From Proteobacteria bacterium bin106 (lineage in GTDB: Bacteria > Bdellovibrionota_B > Oligoflexia > Oligoflexales > Bin106): DNA of 64,000 nucleotides. This document shows, piece by piece, positions 54,327 through 64,000 of the stretch (position 1 is the first letter of the stretch; each line of letters opens with the position of its first letter). The translations under genes and the position numbers were made by a program. The stretch spans positions 1 through 64,000 of the forward strand of contig MPNI01000005.1 of the NCBI GenBank assembly GCA_002238945.1. Reading direction: 5' to 3'. The notes below the pieces were generated by a model. The model did no database searches. It was not told the DNA's origin and saw nothing but the letters and a program-made list of their open reading frames with translations.

Positions 54327-54403
54327 GGGGCCATAGCTCAGCTGGTTAGAGCAGCGTGCTCATAACTCGAAGGTCGGAGGTTCAAGTCCTCCTGGCCCCA
54401 CCA
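54327..54403 (+). tRNA. tRNA with CAT anticodon (Met or Ile2), encoded CCA
   Basis: GGGGCCA..TGGCCCC acceptor, GCTC..GAGC D stem, CTCATAA anticodon loop, GGAGG TTCAAGT CCTCC T arm, A+CCA. Confidence 0.95.
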
Positions 54404-54489
54404 CTTTTTGTTCATCCCAACCCTGATCATTCATTATGTTATTATCATCACTCTGAATCATCACTCTGATCTGATTCAAGAGTTTCAGA

Positions 54490-55953
54490 TTAAGGATAAC
54501 TCACCACCACTTCTGGGTCGAAATAATCATTGTAAAGACTCGTATCACCCACTAACTTTTGTGGGCCAAGAATAGCTATCTTAAAGTTTCTTAAATAGTA
54601 TTGAGCTAAAAAACGCAGAGTCTTTACGTCCACTTCAGCAATAAGTTTGGGAAAGAAACTCCATGTATCGATGCGATAAAAAGGATAAGAATAGCCATGG
54701 AGATATTGAGCAATCTCAAACGTATTACTTTGAGATCTGAAATACTCGGTATAAAACGCATTCGTATACTCCTGTAGTCCCTTGCCATGTAAGGGATCTT
54801 CGCGCATAGACTTAATAAAATCTCTGACAACATCCATACTTTCTTTTAATTTAGAAGTTGTAAAGCTTATAACACCTGAACTAACAGACGGAGCATAAGA
54901 CAACCCTTTATGAGACCTCAGCTGTTCAAAGAAGTTGATATACATCACATTCATAAGCAATCTCCAAGCTTCTTGATGTGTGGAATAACCGCCAGGAGTG
55001 CTAAATGATATTTTGACAAAAATATTGCTTAGATCTTTAGGATGATAAACAACACGTCTTTGGTCATAACTGGAATGCTTCAAAAAATGTTCCAAATACT
55101 GAATATGGCTTTCATAATGCCATGAAGGAATAGAACCAAAAGTCTTATTCAATGTTTTTTGGATGTTTGTCGCCTTATCAGGACTCACCACCGCAAAATT
55201 CATACGCCTCGCATTAAGAAATTTCTGATACTCTTTTGTCAGATCATCAGTGGTTAAACGCTTAACTTGGGCTGCCAGATTGTAATAATAATCATTAAAA
55301 CCAGAAGGCGTAAAACGCAAAGCATGTAAGCTTTTATTCAATTGCCATCGATCCTTATTAGCACAGCTTTGTATGCTTAAAAGAGCGTTCTTCTTTCGTA
55401 CTTCAAGGTCTTGAGAAGAAAACTTAGGCTCTGTAATGATCGAGTGAAGAACTTCAAGGTTTTCAGTAAGATATTTATGAGGAGCATAAATACTACAGGT
55501 TAAGTGCACATTGTCGTTTAAACAGGAGGGAGTTGGTCCACATCGTATGGTTTGTGCAATATTAGTGATCTTATCAGCTAACTCATCACGTCCAAAACGC
55601 TGAGTTTGCTGAGTCATCAAAGCAGCAATAAATTGACGGTGAAGACCCCAGCCATAAAGATAATCATCACGAGACCAATCCAGATCAAATATCAAAGCCA
55701 TCATATCTGAATCATTTTGGTAGTGAGTAACAGAAATACCATTTTTTAAAAACAAACGCGAAATGCGTTCTTGAGTGGCATTCATATACTCTTCACTCAC
55801 CACAGGCTTAGCTGCAAGGCTATCTGTTGCTAATGCTGTTAACATAGTCATAGCACCGGATATCCATAAGGTACAAATGAGGTACTTGGCACATGCATAT
55901 TTTTGAAAAAAACCAAATGACATAGCCGATACTCCCTTATGACCTACCCACAC
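54490..55953 (-). CDS. M16-family (insulinase-like) peptidase homolog lacking the HxxEH motif
   Basis: Exported; domain order and motifs such as ...LTTDDLTKEYQKFLNARRMNFAVVSPD..., LRSHKGLSYAPSVSSG..., AQYYLRNFKIAILGP typical of M16, no HFLEH-type site. Confidence 0.7.
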   Translation of the reverse strand: MWVGHKGVSAMSFGFFQKYACAKYLICTLWISGAMTMLTALATDSLAAKPVVSEEYMNATQERISRLFLKNGISVTHYQNDSDMMALIFDLDWSRDDYLYGWGLHRQFIAALMTQQTQRFGRDELADKITNIAQTIRCGPTPSCLNDNVHLTCSIYAPHKYLTENLEVLHSIITEPKFSSQDLEVRKKNALLSIQSCANKDRWQLNKSLHALRFTPSGFNDYYYNLAAQVKRLTTDDLTKEYQKFLNARRMNFAVVSPDKATNIQKTLNKTFGSIPSWHYESHIQYLEHFLKHSSYDQRRVVYHPKDLSNIFVKISFSTPGGYSTHQEAWRLLMNVMYINFFEQLRSHKGLSYAPSVSSGVISFTTSKLKESMDVVRDFIKSMREDPLHGKGLQEYTNAFYTEYFRSQSNTFEIAQYLHGYSYPFYRIDTWSFFPKLIAEVDVKTLRFLAQYYLRNFKIAILGPQKLVGDTSLYNDYFDPEVVVSYP

Positions 55954-56054
55954 AACCTGTTTTAGTGTCTAAACCTAACTGTTGCCAACATCATACGTTG
56001 CCAGATCATGAGCCTCAAGAGAATTTTTCAAAGCCTACGTAACTCAACGCTCTT

Positions 56055-56088
56055 TGTCTTTTAAGGAATAAAGATTCCTTAAAAGACA
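56055..56088 (-). terminator. 15-bp perfect stem hairpin downstream of rpsT
   Basis: tgtcttttaaggaat aaag attccttaaaagaca. Confidence 0.8.
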
Positions 56089-56145
56089 GCATAGATACTT
56101 AACATGTTAGAAGTACGTCAATCATCCAAAATACACTGACACTCA

Positions 56146-56448
56146 TCAGTTATTGGAATCAACAGGATTCAAACAAGCAGCTTTAACTTGAGCTGCTAAA
56201 CGTTTTATGCGCCGAGAAGCATTGTTTTTCTTAATCCTGCCCTTACTGACAGAACGCATCAAAAAGGATTGAGAATGAGCCAGTAACTTCATCAAATCTT
56301 CTGCTTTCATCTTGCCTTCTCGTGTGGCCTCAATGCCAAGTCGCAGACTCTTTAAGGATGTTCGCAATGCTGATAGATATGAACGATTTTCTATTCGGCG
56401 CTTAGCTTCTTGCCGAATACGCTTTCTTGCTGATGCACAATGAGCCAC
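56146..56448 (-). CDS. rpsT: 30S ribosomal protein bS20
   Basis: SARKRIRQEAKRRIENRSYLSALRTSLKSLR ... KGRIKKNNASRRIKRLAAQVKAA. Confidence 0.93.
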   Translation of the reverse strand: MAHCASARKRIRQEAKRRIENRSYLSALRTSLKSLRLGIEATREGKMKAEDLMKLLAHSQSFLMRSVSKGRIKKNNASRRIKRLAAQVKAACLNPVDSNN

Positions 56449-56512
56449 AATATAGTTCCTTAATGATAGATGAACGAAACCCGGAACACTTTGGTGTTCT
56501 TATGTCTTCATT

Positions 56513-56680
56513 TTATGTCTTAACTTCTCGAATCTTTACCTGACTTACCGACTTAGTCGGCTTTTTCTTCTTAGCATTAGCCATAGCTTCTTCACGTAAC
56601 TGACGTAGCTTTAACTTTTTTTTGCGTTGTGATCGTCTCTTACGCACCAAGCGGGTTAAACGATTGTCGCCTTTCCCCAT
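56513..56680 (-). CDS. Small basic 55-aa protein inside ribosomal-protein cluster
   Basis: MGKGDNRLTRLVRKRRSQRKKKLKLRQLREEAMANAKKKKPTKSVSQVKIREVKT; manually translated, below the ORF-track length cut-off; SD-like gagatgag upstream. Confidence 0.65.
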   Translation of the reverse strand: MGKGDNRLTRLVRKRRSQRKKKLKLRQLREEAMANAKKKKPTKSVSQVKIREVKT

Positions 56681-56693
56681 ATCTCATCTCCAC

Positions 56694-56930
56694 TTATTTT
56701 AAGGTATAACCAACTTTACGCACATAAGCATCTAAACCAAGTTTATCAATCGTTCTCATAGTTGAAGTTGCAACTCGAAGAGTATAAAACTTCTTACGAG
56801 ACTCTGAATAAAATCTTTTTTTCTGCAAATTAGGCAAAAAACGATGCTTAGTACGAATATGAGAGTGAGAAACCCTGTTACCCACTAAAACACTCTTCTG
56901 TGATGTCTGACATACTCTAGACATATGCAT
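56694..56930 (-). CDS. rpmB: 50S ribosomal protein bL28
   Basis: SRVCQTSQKSVLVGNRVSHSHIRTKHRFLPNLQKKRFYSESRKKFYTLRVATSTMRTIDKLGLDAYVRK. Confidence 0.95.
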   Translation of the reverse strand: MHMSRVCQTSQKSVLVGNRVSHSHIRTKHRFLPNLQKKRFYSESRKKFYTLRVATSTMRTIDKLGLDAYVRKVGYTLK

Positions 56931-57093
56931 GATCTCCTAACATTTTCTTTCTTATTTATACATTCACATTCACATTCACACTCACCCAAAACTGTTCATC
57001 TATACAAACTGTGTACATCTTAAGTTTTTATCACTTAGCATTCCCTTAGTATTATCTTTCTGGTTTATCCACAAGGTATGCCTTGTGCGTGTT

Positions 57094-57591
57094 TTAGGTA
57101 TTGTTTTGAGCTTGCTCTTCCATAGCATCTTGTAAAGTTTCTTGTAACACTGGAGACTTGGTATCATCACTTTGTGAATCTTGCTCAAATGAAGACTCTC
57201 TGTTTTCTGTATCTGCTGTATCTACATCACCTCGAGCTACATCACCCCGTGAAGGATGATTGCCACCTCTGACAAATGGACGATAACGCATGGATGCAGC
57301 CGTAAAAGTTTGGGCAATCTCACTCATCTCTCCCACAAATCCTTTTTCTTTTTCATGAGCCACTGAAATGGGAATCAATGCCAAATATCGAGCACGCTTG
57401 ACAGCCTTGGTAATAGCCAATTGCTGAGAATGAGTAGCACCAGAAACACGGCTTGGAATAATCTTACCACGCTCGGTGATGAATTTTTTTAACACATCCG
57501 GCTTCTTATAATCAATAACCATAGAGCTATCGAGCACTCGCTTACGCCGTATTGAAACACGCCGGCGACGTCTCCGTCTTTGATGAGCAAC
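57094..57591 (-). CDS. rpsR: 30S ribosomal protein bS18 with acidic C-terminal extension
   Basis: [51 protein letters not shown] then about 85 extra residues. Likely start MVAHQRRRR. Confidence 0.93.
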   Translation of the reverse strand, partial: VAHQRRRRRRRVSIRRKRVLDSSMVIDYKKPDVLKKFITERGKIIPSRVSGATHSQQLAITKAVKRARYLALIPISVAHEKEKGFVGEMSEIAQTFTAASMRYRPFVRGGNHPSRGDVARGDVDTADTENRESSFEQDSQSDDTKSPVLQETLQDAMEEQAQNNT

Positions 57592-57713
57592 CATAAAATC
57601 TTTATCCTTCAATATCTCAATAATCTAAGATCAACTGGGACACACAAACACTTCGCAATCACAGAACAACGTATACAGATATATAACCATATACGTACTA
57701 ACACATGTACTTA

Positions 57714-57765
57714 TACACACTTATATACACACTTATATACACACTTATATACACACTTATACATA
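57714..57765. repeat. 12-bp intergenic tandem repeat (acacacttatat)n
   Basis: About four copies read directly. Confidence 0.9.
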
Positions 57766-58237
57766 TAAGTACATATACCAGAGTACTTAAACCAAAGTAC
57801 ATGCACCAGCATATGTGTAATGTATATAGCCCAGCTAACTTACAATAGCTAACTTACAATAGCTAACAAGTATAAGTAACTACTATAAGATACGGTCACA
57901 GCACTGACTCAACCAGCAGATGTCTCTTTATGTTTTATATTTCATTTAGCATTATTATAATATTATAACATTATAACTATTATCATTTGTCAGCTCTGTA
58001 AGCGTCAGTTTCGTCAATCATCAAAGCATACGCTTAACACATTCATGTCACTATTTACACAACCTATTTACACAACATGGAAAACTATAGCATATTTCCA
58101 CAAGCAGGCAAATGCCTTATGCTGGAGACCACACAACATGGTTTATTTATGTGTATGTCTATTATCTGTATGTCTATTATCTGTATGTCTATGTGGTCTA
58201 TTGTGTCTCATGTGTATATTATCTTACTATGTCTATT

Positions 58238-60646
58238 ATGAGAGAGCCTATCAAAGTATATGTGGCTGTACAAAGACCTCCCTTCCTAGTCTATACCTAC
58301 ACGTATCATAAAGCTATCACTCCTGGTATTCGAGTGCATGTACCTTATGGCATGCAATCTATTGTGGGTGTAGTGGTGGATAAACCACGTGCTGAATTCT
58401 GTCCTCGTGGCCAAACCAAAATGGATAACACCATCAAACTTAAACCTATTCGCCAAGTCCTCGACATCACCCCTATCTATTCGCCAACTATGCTAGATCT
58501 TGCTCAATTCATGGCCTATTACTACATTCATCCTCTTGGAGATGTTCTTCGTACCATGCTCCCCCTTGGTTCTATGACCACGGCTCGTTGGGTTTATGTC
58601 TGCTCACAGACCATACTTCCTCCACCATCAAGCCACTACGCTCAAACTCTCACTAAGATATACCCCACTAAAAAAAAGTCTCTTAGCCAATCCACCTTCC
58701 ATAAGAAATTTCTTAAAATATGTAAGGATCAATCCATAGAAAGCCCTGCATCATTCCTTAAACAGCTCATGAGCAATGGTTACCTTAGTCTTGAGTGTAT
58801 GCCACGAACATTTCGCAAAAACAATCCTACAGAACATCAAACAGAAAACAGCCAAGATCATCAAATCTGCCAATGGAATGACCTCGATCAACTGGGTACA
58901 AAAGCGGCCAAAATCACCACAGATCGCATACACATCATAGAACAACGCCTCAAACCCTTAAACAAGGATCAAAGTCAAGTCTATTTAAATATCTGTAAAT
59001 CTCTTTGCTTAACACGCACTCAAGGTTTTCAAAGCCCTTGGTTATTACATGGTGTTACAGGAAGTGGTAAGACTGAAATATACCGCCATCTTATCTTAGA
59101 AATGCTGAGAGCTGATCATCACTCTCAAGCTCTTATTATGGTACCCGAAATATCTCTTACCCCACAGATCAGTGCCATCTTCAGCCATGCCTTTGGTGAC
59201 TTAGTTACTGTCATACATTCAGCTATGCCTCCTTCCACTCGCTGGCAAGTACTAGAAGCTGTACGCAATGAAAAAAAACGTATCTTGATTGGGCCCAGAT
59301 CCAGTATCTTTGCTCCCTTTTTTAGACTCAAACTGATCATCGTTGATGAAGAACACGATAGCTCTTACAAACAAGGCACAGGATTTCTCTATCAAGCCAG
59401 AGATATGGCCATTATGCGAGCAAAGTTGGAAAACGCTAGTGTCATACTCGGCTCAGCAACCCCAAGCTTAGAGTCATATCATCATGCCATAACCCAAAAA
59501 TATCAATTAGCCAGCCTACCTAAACGAGCGTTAGGAACAGCACTCCCCCTATCTCAACTAGAATACACCACAAGCTCCAGTACAAAAGGAGAGTACATAC
59601 GTCATCTAGAAGATCTCAAGAGCATTCCCCAACACAATACAATGATCTCAGAGAATATACTCGATGCCCTAAGAGAGAATCTAGCCAAAGGTAAGCAAGC
59701 CATGGTAGTAGTACATCGAAGAGGATTTGCTCATTATCTTATGGATATGAGCACTCAAGCCACCATCAGCTGCCCACATTGCAGCATCTCCATGAGCGTA
59801 CACCTAGAAAGTAAAAAACTGTTATGTCATTACTGTGATTACAATCAACACCTCGATGATGTTTTAAAAAATCACACCAACACCACCCTTGTTGCAGTAG
59901 GATATGGCAGTGAAAAAGCCTATGATCTCATTAAATATCATCTCCCCAAAGCTCGCTGTGCACGTATCGACTCAGATATCTCAAAAAAAACATCAAACAC
60001 ACTCACCAGCATCCTTCAAGCATTCAAAGAACAACAGATCGATATCCTCATCGGTACACAGATGATTGCCAAAGGACATGACTTTCCCAACGTAGCCCTT
60101 ACAGCTCTATTAGAAGTCGATGAAATATTAAGACTTGCTGATTTTCGAGCAGGAGAACGTGCCTTCCAACTTATTGTTCAAGCATCAGGACGATCAGGGC
60201 GAGGCAGCACACAAGGAAAGGTGTTTATACAAACATCACGCCCTCACCACCCCATCATACAAGAAGGGTTATCGCAAAATTACCAACGCTTCTTTAAACG
60301 TGAACAAAAATTCCGCTCTCTTTTTTCATACCCACCTTTCAGCAAAATCGTTCTATTCACACTATCTCATGAAAGTGAAGAAAAAATAGAATCCATCAGC
60401 CACATATTTCTTAAAAGAAAAGATCAACTTCTTAAATACGCCAAAAACACTCAATCCATAAAAATACTCGGCCCAGCAACTCCACAACTTGCAAAAATCA
60501 ACAACCAACAACGCAGAAACATCGTCATCAGTTCAAAAAACATCACCCAGCTGATAAATTTTTGTTACGAGCTTAAATATTGGTTTGAACATCAAAAAGA
60601 AAATGTCCACATACGCATAGATGTAGATCCTATACAAATGATATAA
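58238..60646 (+). CDS. priA: Primosomal protein N' (PriA helicase)
   Basis: LLHGVTGSGKTEIYRHLI, MVPEISLTPQ, IGPRSSIFAPFFRLKLIIVDEEHDSSYKQ, ILGSATPSLES, IGTQMIAKGHDFPNV, QASGRSGRG. Probable start ATGAGAGAGCC (open frame begins 58112). Confidence 0.95.
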   Translation: MREPIKVYVAVQRPPFLVYTYTYHKAITPGIRVHVPYGMQSIVGVVVDKPRAEFCPRGQTKMDNTIKLKPIRQVLDITPIYSPTMLDLAQFMAYYYIHPLGDVLRTMLPLGSMTTARWVYVCSQTILPPPSSHYAQTLTKIYPTKKKSLSQSTFHKKFLKICKDQSIESPASFLKQLMSNGYLSLECMPRTFRKNNPTEHQTENSQDHQICQWNDLDQLGTKAAKITTDRIHIIEQRLKPLNKDQSQVYLNICKSLCLTRTQGFQSPWLLHGVTGSGKTEIYRHLILEMLRADHHSQALIMVPEISLTPQISAIFSHAFGDLVTVIHSAMPPSTRWQVLEAVRNEKKRILIGPRSSIFAPFFRLKLIIVDEEHDSSYKQGTGFLYQARDMAIMRAKLENASVILGSATPSLESYHHAITQKYQLASLPKRALGTALPLSQLEYTTSSSTKGEYIRHLEDLKSIPQHNTMISENILDALRENLAKGKQAMVVVHRRGFAHYLMDMSTQATISCPHCSISMSVHLESKKLLCHYCDYNQHLDDVLKNHTNTTLVAVGYGSEKAYDLIKYHLPKARCARIDSDISKKTSNTLTSILQAFKEQQIDILIGTQMIAKGHDFPNVALTALLEVDEILRLADFRAGERAFQLIVQASGRSGRGSTQGKVFIQTSRPHHPIIQEGLSQNYQRFFKREQKFRSLFSYPPFSKIVLFTLSHESEEKIESISHIFLKRKDQLLKYAKNTQSIKILGPATPQLAKINNQQRRNIVISSKNITQLINFCYELKYWFEHQKENVHIRIDVDPIQMI

Positions 60647-60660
60647 AGGCTATGAGGTTA

Positions 60661-63099
60661 TTAATATTTTGTCTTGTATTTGATTTCAATATAGGAACCA
60701 TTTTTACTGTCCTTTCCCGGGCCTCCCAGATCTGCAAAACTCTCACGATAGGATTCTCCCTTACTTTTGCATCCTAATTCCTCAAAATCACTAGGAGGAC
60801 GATCAATGTCCACTTTTCCATTACTCTTCACACCAAACTCATTAATTGTTTGGATAACACAAGCATTTTTTTTAGCATTTGCAACATAAATAGTTTTTAG
60901 ATTGCCAGGACTAATCTCCTTTATCAACTCAATAGATTGAATAGGATTCTCTGGTACTGGTTCTTTTTTAAATTTATAATCTGCAGCTATCCAATCAGAG
61001 ACAGCAGAATTTTCTTCTTTCACGTCATTAATAAACTTATCTATTTTTTCATCCCTACTTTTACAAACATGCGCGTTTATCCCACCGAAAAGTTTTGTCA
61101 TTTTTAAATATTCATGACCCACACGTCTTACATTACAATTTTGATAACTTTTGTATTCTGTTATATCACACACCTTTATGCATTTACCACTTAAATTAAC
61201 ATTATCAAGATTATAGGCACTATCGAAAATTCCTTTAATTTGAGTGTATGAAGATTTTGGTAGATCAATTTTAGATAGACTATCCTCTAATTTTCCACGA
61301 AAATTACTGCAAAATCCATTCATTTCACTACTCATTTGCATGTGGATATAAGAAGCATAGTCTCGCTTATCGCCCGGAGGTAAATGTTGAAAATACTTTT
61401 TATCACCATACTGCAACATAGTTACAAAATTATAAGGTATAGAGGTTTCTCGATCTCTATTACTATGAATTTCACAACGTTTTGGAATATCATTATAATC
61501 TCCATTATAATTACCCCTTTCCTCCTCGAATTGCTTGATGAACTCCCTTATTTTAGAATCGCGCTGAGCTGCAGGGTGACGTTTATAATATTCATAGAAT
61601 TTAAGAGGATCATTTTCACATAATATATTACATTTTGGTTTACTACTATACAACATTCTATTATATGGAATTGGAATGCCCCTTTCCATTGCCTGAATAT
61701 TAAAAGAAAAGTATATACTTTTAGAATCTTGACGAAGTCTATTCACATGCCTGTGAAGCTTAAGAGGAGTATTGATAATTTTTTGACTACTAGAAAAACA
61801 TAGGCCGTTCTTATAAAGATAATTATCCATGATTTTAAAAGAATCATTATGTTTGTATATTTTATCTATCCTATATTTCCTTGCATAACGAGTTAATATT
61901 TGACCTTCTTTTAAAGGATTACTACTATTAGTGCAATCGTTTGTATCTCCATTATCATCGCCGCCGACTACAAATGACCACACCTTAATACCCGGTATCC
62001 CTTCTTCTGAACCGTCTTCAACAGCTTTCTGATAGCGCATCTTCTCACTATCGCCTTTTGGTTGAAATATTCCACTGAAGTCACCCTTCTTTATATCTTT
62101 ACTTGCTCCAATAACGAGTTCCTGAAAATCTTCTTTATTCTTATGAGGTTGATATTTATCTTTACTTAATATCTCTTCATGCTTTCTATGTGCCCGCTCT
62201 CGCCTCTCACTCTCCCAGGCGGCTCTCAATAATCCTCCTCCTGCACCTGCACCAAGAACTGTAACTGCTGCTGCTGCACCTGATAAGCTAGCCATACTAA
62301 CAGCTCCTAATCCTCCTGTTAAACCCACCACCACAAAAGCTATGATCATACTGCTAAATAATCCTTTTTTAGGCGGAGGATACTTTTTTGAATCTTCTGT
62401 GGTAGAAAAGACAAATATGAAATGATAATTAGAATTAGGATTTTCATCTTTACCATAACGAGAAAAACTATGAAAAGTAACAGATTTATCCCCTTCCTTC
62501 GTATCCCCATTCTCTATCCAATTTATAGCAAATTCTAAAGCTCGAGTATGTTGTTCAGGAGGCCAGTTTATATCATATTGATAAAAACCTGTATTATAAT
62601 GTTCAGATAAATATTTGTTTATTCTATTTTCTTCACTTCGATCATATAAACCACTTGATAAAACACCAATTTTTAAACTAGCATGACCCTTCAACTCTTT
62701 CATAATCTTCTGAATATTATTTTTAACCTGTTCTTTAGGGCCATCTCCTTGATGAGGGTCAACAAACCACATCATATCAATCATAGGAGTATTACTATCC
62801 GCTTTTTCTTTCATAGTAATCCTATCTGTTTCTATATTAGGCGGCTCAGGATTAGACAAGGGTGGTGGGTTAGTACCTTCAGGCTCTGGTGTGGATCGAC
62901 TATTTTCAGTCTTTTTTGGTTGAACATCATCACTAGACACTACATCTTCTAGGTTTTCATCAGCTATATCACTTTGAATATGAAATGTCTTAGGCTTACT
63001 AGACCCTTTAGACTGACCAAAAGATATAGAGCCAGAGGCCAGTAAAATGAGCAAGAATGAAGAGATGCACACAGAAGTCATTAGACGTAAGAGAAACAT
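60661..63099 (-). CDS. Exported protein with degenerate VWA-like domain and internal TM segments
   Basis: Signal peptide; IDMMWFVDPHQGDGPKEQVKNNIQKIMKELKGHASLKIGVLSSG; hydrophobic MIIAFVVVGLTGGLGAVSMASLSGAAAAVTVLGAGAGGGLL. Confidence 0.65.
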   Translation of the reverse strand: MFLLRLMTSVCISSFLLILLASGSISFGQSKGSSKPKTFHIQSDIADENLEDVVSSDDVQPKKTENSRSTPEPEGTNPPPLSNPEPPNIETDRITMKEKADSNTPMIDMMWFVDPHQGDGPKEQVKNNIQKIMKELKGHASLKIGVLSSGLYDRSEENRINKYLSEHYNTGFYQYDINWPPEQHTRALEFAINWIENGDTKEGDKSVTFHSFSRYGKDENPNSNYHFIFVFSTTEDSKKYPPPKKGLFSSMIIAFVVVGLTGGLGAVSMASLSGAAAAVTVLGAGAGGGLLRAAWESERRERAHRKHEEILSKDKYQPHKNKEDFQELVIGASKDIKKGDFSGIFQPKGDSEKMRYQKAVEDGSEEGIPGIKVWSFVVGGDDNGDTNDCTNSSNPLKEGQILTRYARKYRIDKIYKHNDSFKIMDNYLYKNGLCFSSSQKIINTPLKLHRHVNRLRQDSKSIYFSFNIQAMERGIPIPYNRMLYSSKPKCNILCENDPLKFYEYYKRHPAAQRDSKIREFIKQFEEERGNYNGDYNDIPKRCEIHSNRDRETSIPYNFVTMLQYGDKKYFQHLPPGDKRDYASYIHMQMSSEMNGFCSNFRGKLEDSLSKIDLPKSSYTQIKGIFDSAYNLDNVNLSGKCIKVCDITEYKSYQNCNVRRVGHEYLKMTKLFGGINAHVCKSRDEKIDKFINDVKEENSAVSDWIAADYKFKKEPVPENPIQSIELIKEISPGNLKTIYVANAKKNACVIQTINEFGVKSNGKVDIDRPPSDFEELGCKSKGESYRESFADLGGPGKDSKNGSYIEIKYKTKY

Positions 63100-63332
63100 A
63101 CAAACACCTATAATATGGCTTTAAAGATAGTTGACAATATAGAAGCATTTTATTAATTGTTTATATTTTACTATAAAATGATAATGATAAGATTACGTCA
63201 TCAATAATATGTATAAGTACTATATCAATGTATTTCATAGACCTTATTTTAAATTTCAATAATACTTAATTTAACTTTTTTATAATCTATCAAATTTATA
63301 AATCAAAAACTCACATCATTATATATAAATCT

Positions 63333-64000
63333 TTAATATGCTACAGCTCTATATTTGATTTCAATACGATCCCCCCCCTCGCTACTTCTTTCTTGATTAT
63401 CACTCAATTTACCTTTCAATTCTTTTAGCTGAGTAAGGTATTTCTTTCCATCACTTTCACAACTATTAAATTTAAAAGCATCTTTATCAAGTTTAAAACG
63501 AACTTTTCCATTGCCACGTAAAATATGTCTATTAATCACTTTGATAACACAAGAATGATCTTTATTATTTGCTACAAAAATATTATTTAAATTTCCATCT
63601 TTAGATTCTTTTATCAATTTAATAGACAAAACAGGATCTTTCGATACAAAAGTTTTTTCAGGCTCAAAAAACCCAGGCCTCCATTTTGTAAATTCCTTCT
63701 TCTTAATAGCCTTAATGAACTTATTTATTTTATTTTCACGATTTGTTTTAGCACAAACTGGCGCACTGAAGCCGCCAAAAAATTCTGTAAGTTTCTTATA
63801 CTCATGTCCTACACGCTTTGTGTTACAACCCCTACCTCCACGTGGCAAATCTACTTCCTGACACACTCTTATACATTTGCCTTCCAAATTAACGTCGAAT
63901 GAATTATCACGAGATTCTTCATATGCTTTGTTGTATGTAGTTTTTACAATATCTCTTTTAGTATTTTGTATTTCAGGACTATGTTTTTTTAATAATTCAG
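63333..64000 (-). CDS. C-terminal part of a paralog of 60661-63099, truncated by window edge
   Basis: GKCIRVCQ..CNTKRVGHEYKKLTEFFGGFSAPVC...IKLIKESKDGNLNNIFVANNKDHSCVI aligns to the C-terminus of 60661-63099; frame stays open upstream of the ORF-track start to base 64000. Confidence 0.8.
   Translation of the reverse strand, partial: ELLKKHSPEIQNTKRDIVKTTYNKAYEESRDNSFDVNLEGKCIRVCQEVDLPRGGRGCNTKRVGHEYKKLTEFFGGFSAPVCAKTNRENKINKFIKAIKKKEFTKWRPGFFEPEKTFVSKDPVLSIKLIKESKDGNLNNIFVANNKDHSCVIKVINRHILRGNGKVRFKLDKDAFKFNSCESDGKKYLTQLKELKGKLSDNQERSSEGGDRIEIKYRAVAY

Overview
The window is AT-rich bacterial chromosome. Conserved housekeeping genes (msrB, msrA, dnaE, GT51 transglycosylase, Ski2-like helicase, lepB, PfkB kinase, ychF, dnaG-rpoD-tRNA(CAT), rpsT/rpmB/rpsR, priA) alternate with accessory blocks of exported proteins and lipoproteins. 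The accessory blocks are dominated by local duplication: three tandem signal-peptide/TM/Pro-linker paralogs (18.3-23.7 kb), a decaying lipoprotein array (25.4-27.8 kb), repeat-rich lipoproteins (28.9-35.5 kb), four tandem trypsin-like lipoprotein proteases (39.2-44.2 kb) plus a fifth cut by the left edge, and a VWA-like exported protein with a paralog cut by the right edge. Observations that stand out: a 13-bp hairpin spanning the msrA stop and dnaE start that sequesters the likely dnaE Shine-Dalgarno; a 108-bp tract identical in three otherwise diverged paralogs; an SbcD/Mre11-like gene fused to a decayed copy of the neighbouring TerB_C gene; a roughly 340-aa basic low-complexity N-terminal extension on RpoD; a PriA that has lost one complete zinc site; tandem-repeat leader peptides (KLV)n and (LSLG)n; and an in-frame, compositionally foreign insert in a lipoprotein gene. 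No CRISPR array, prophage or recognised defence operon was seen. Taxonomy cannot be fixed from reading alone. All functional calls are motif recognition by eye, with no database search.
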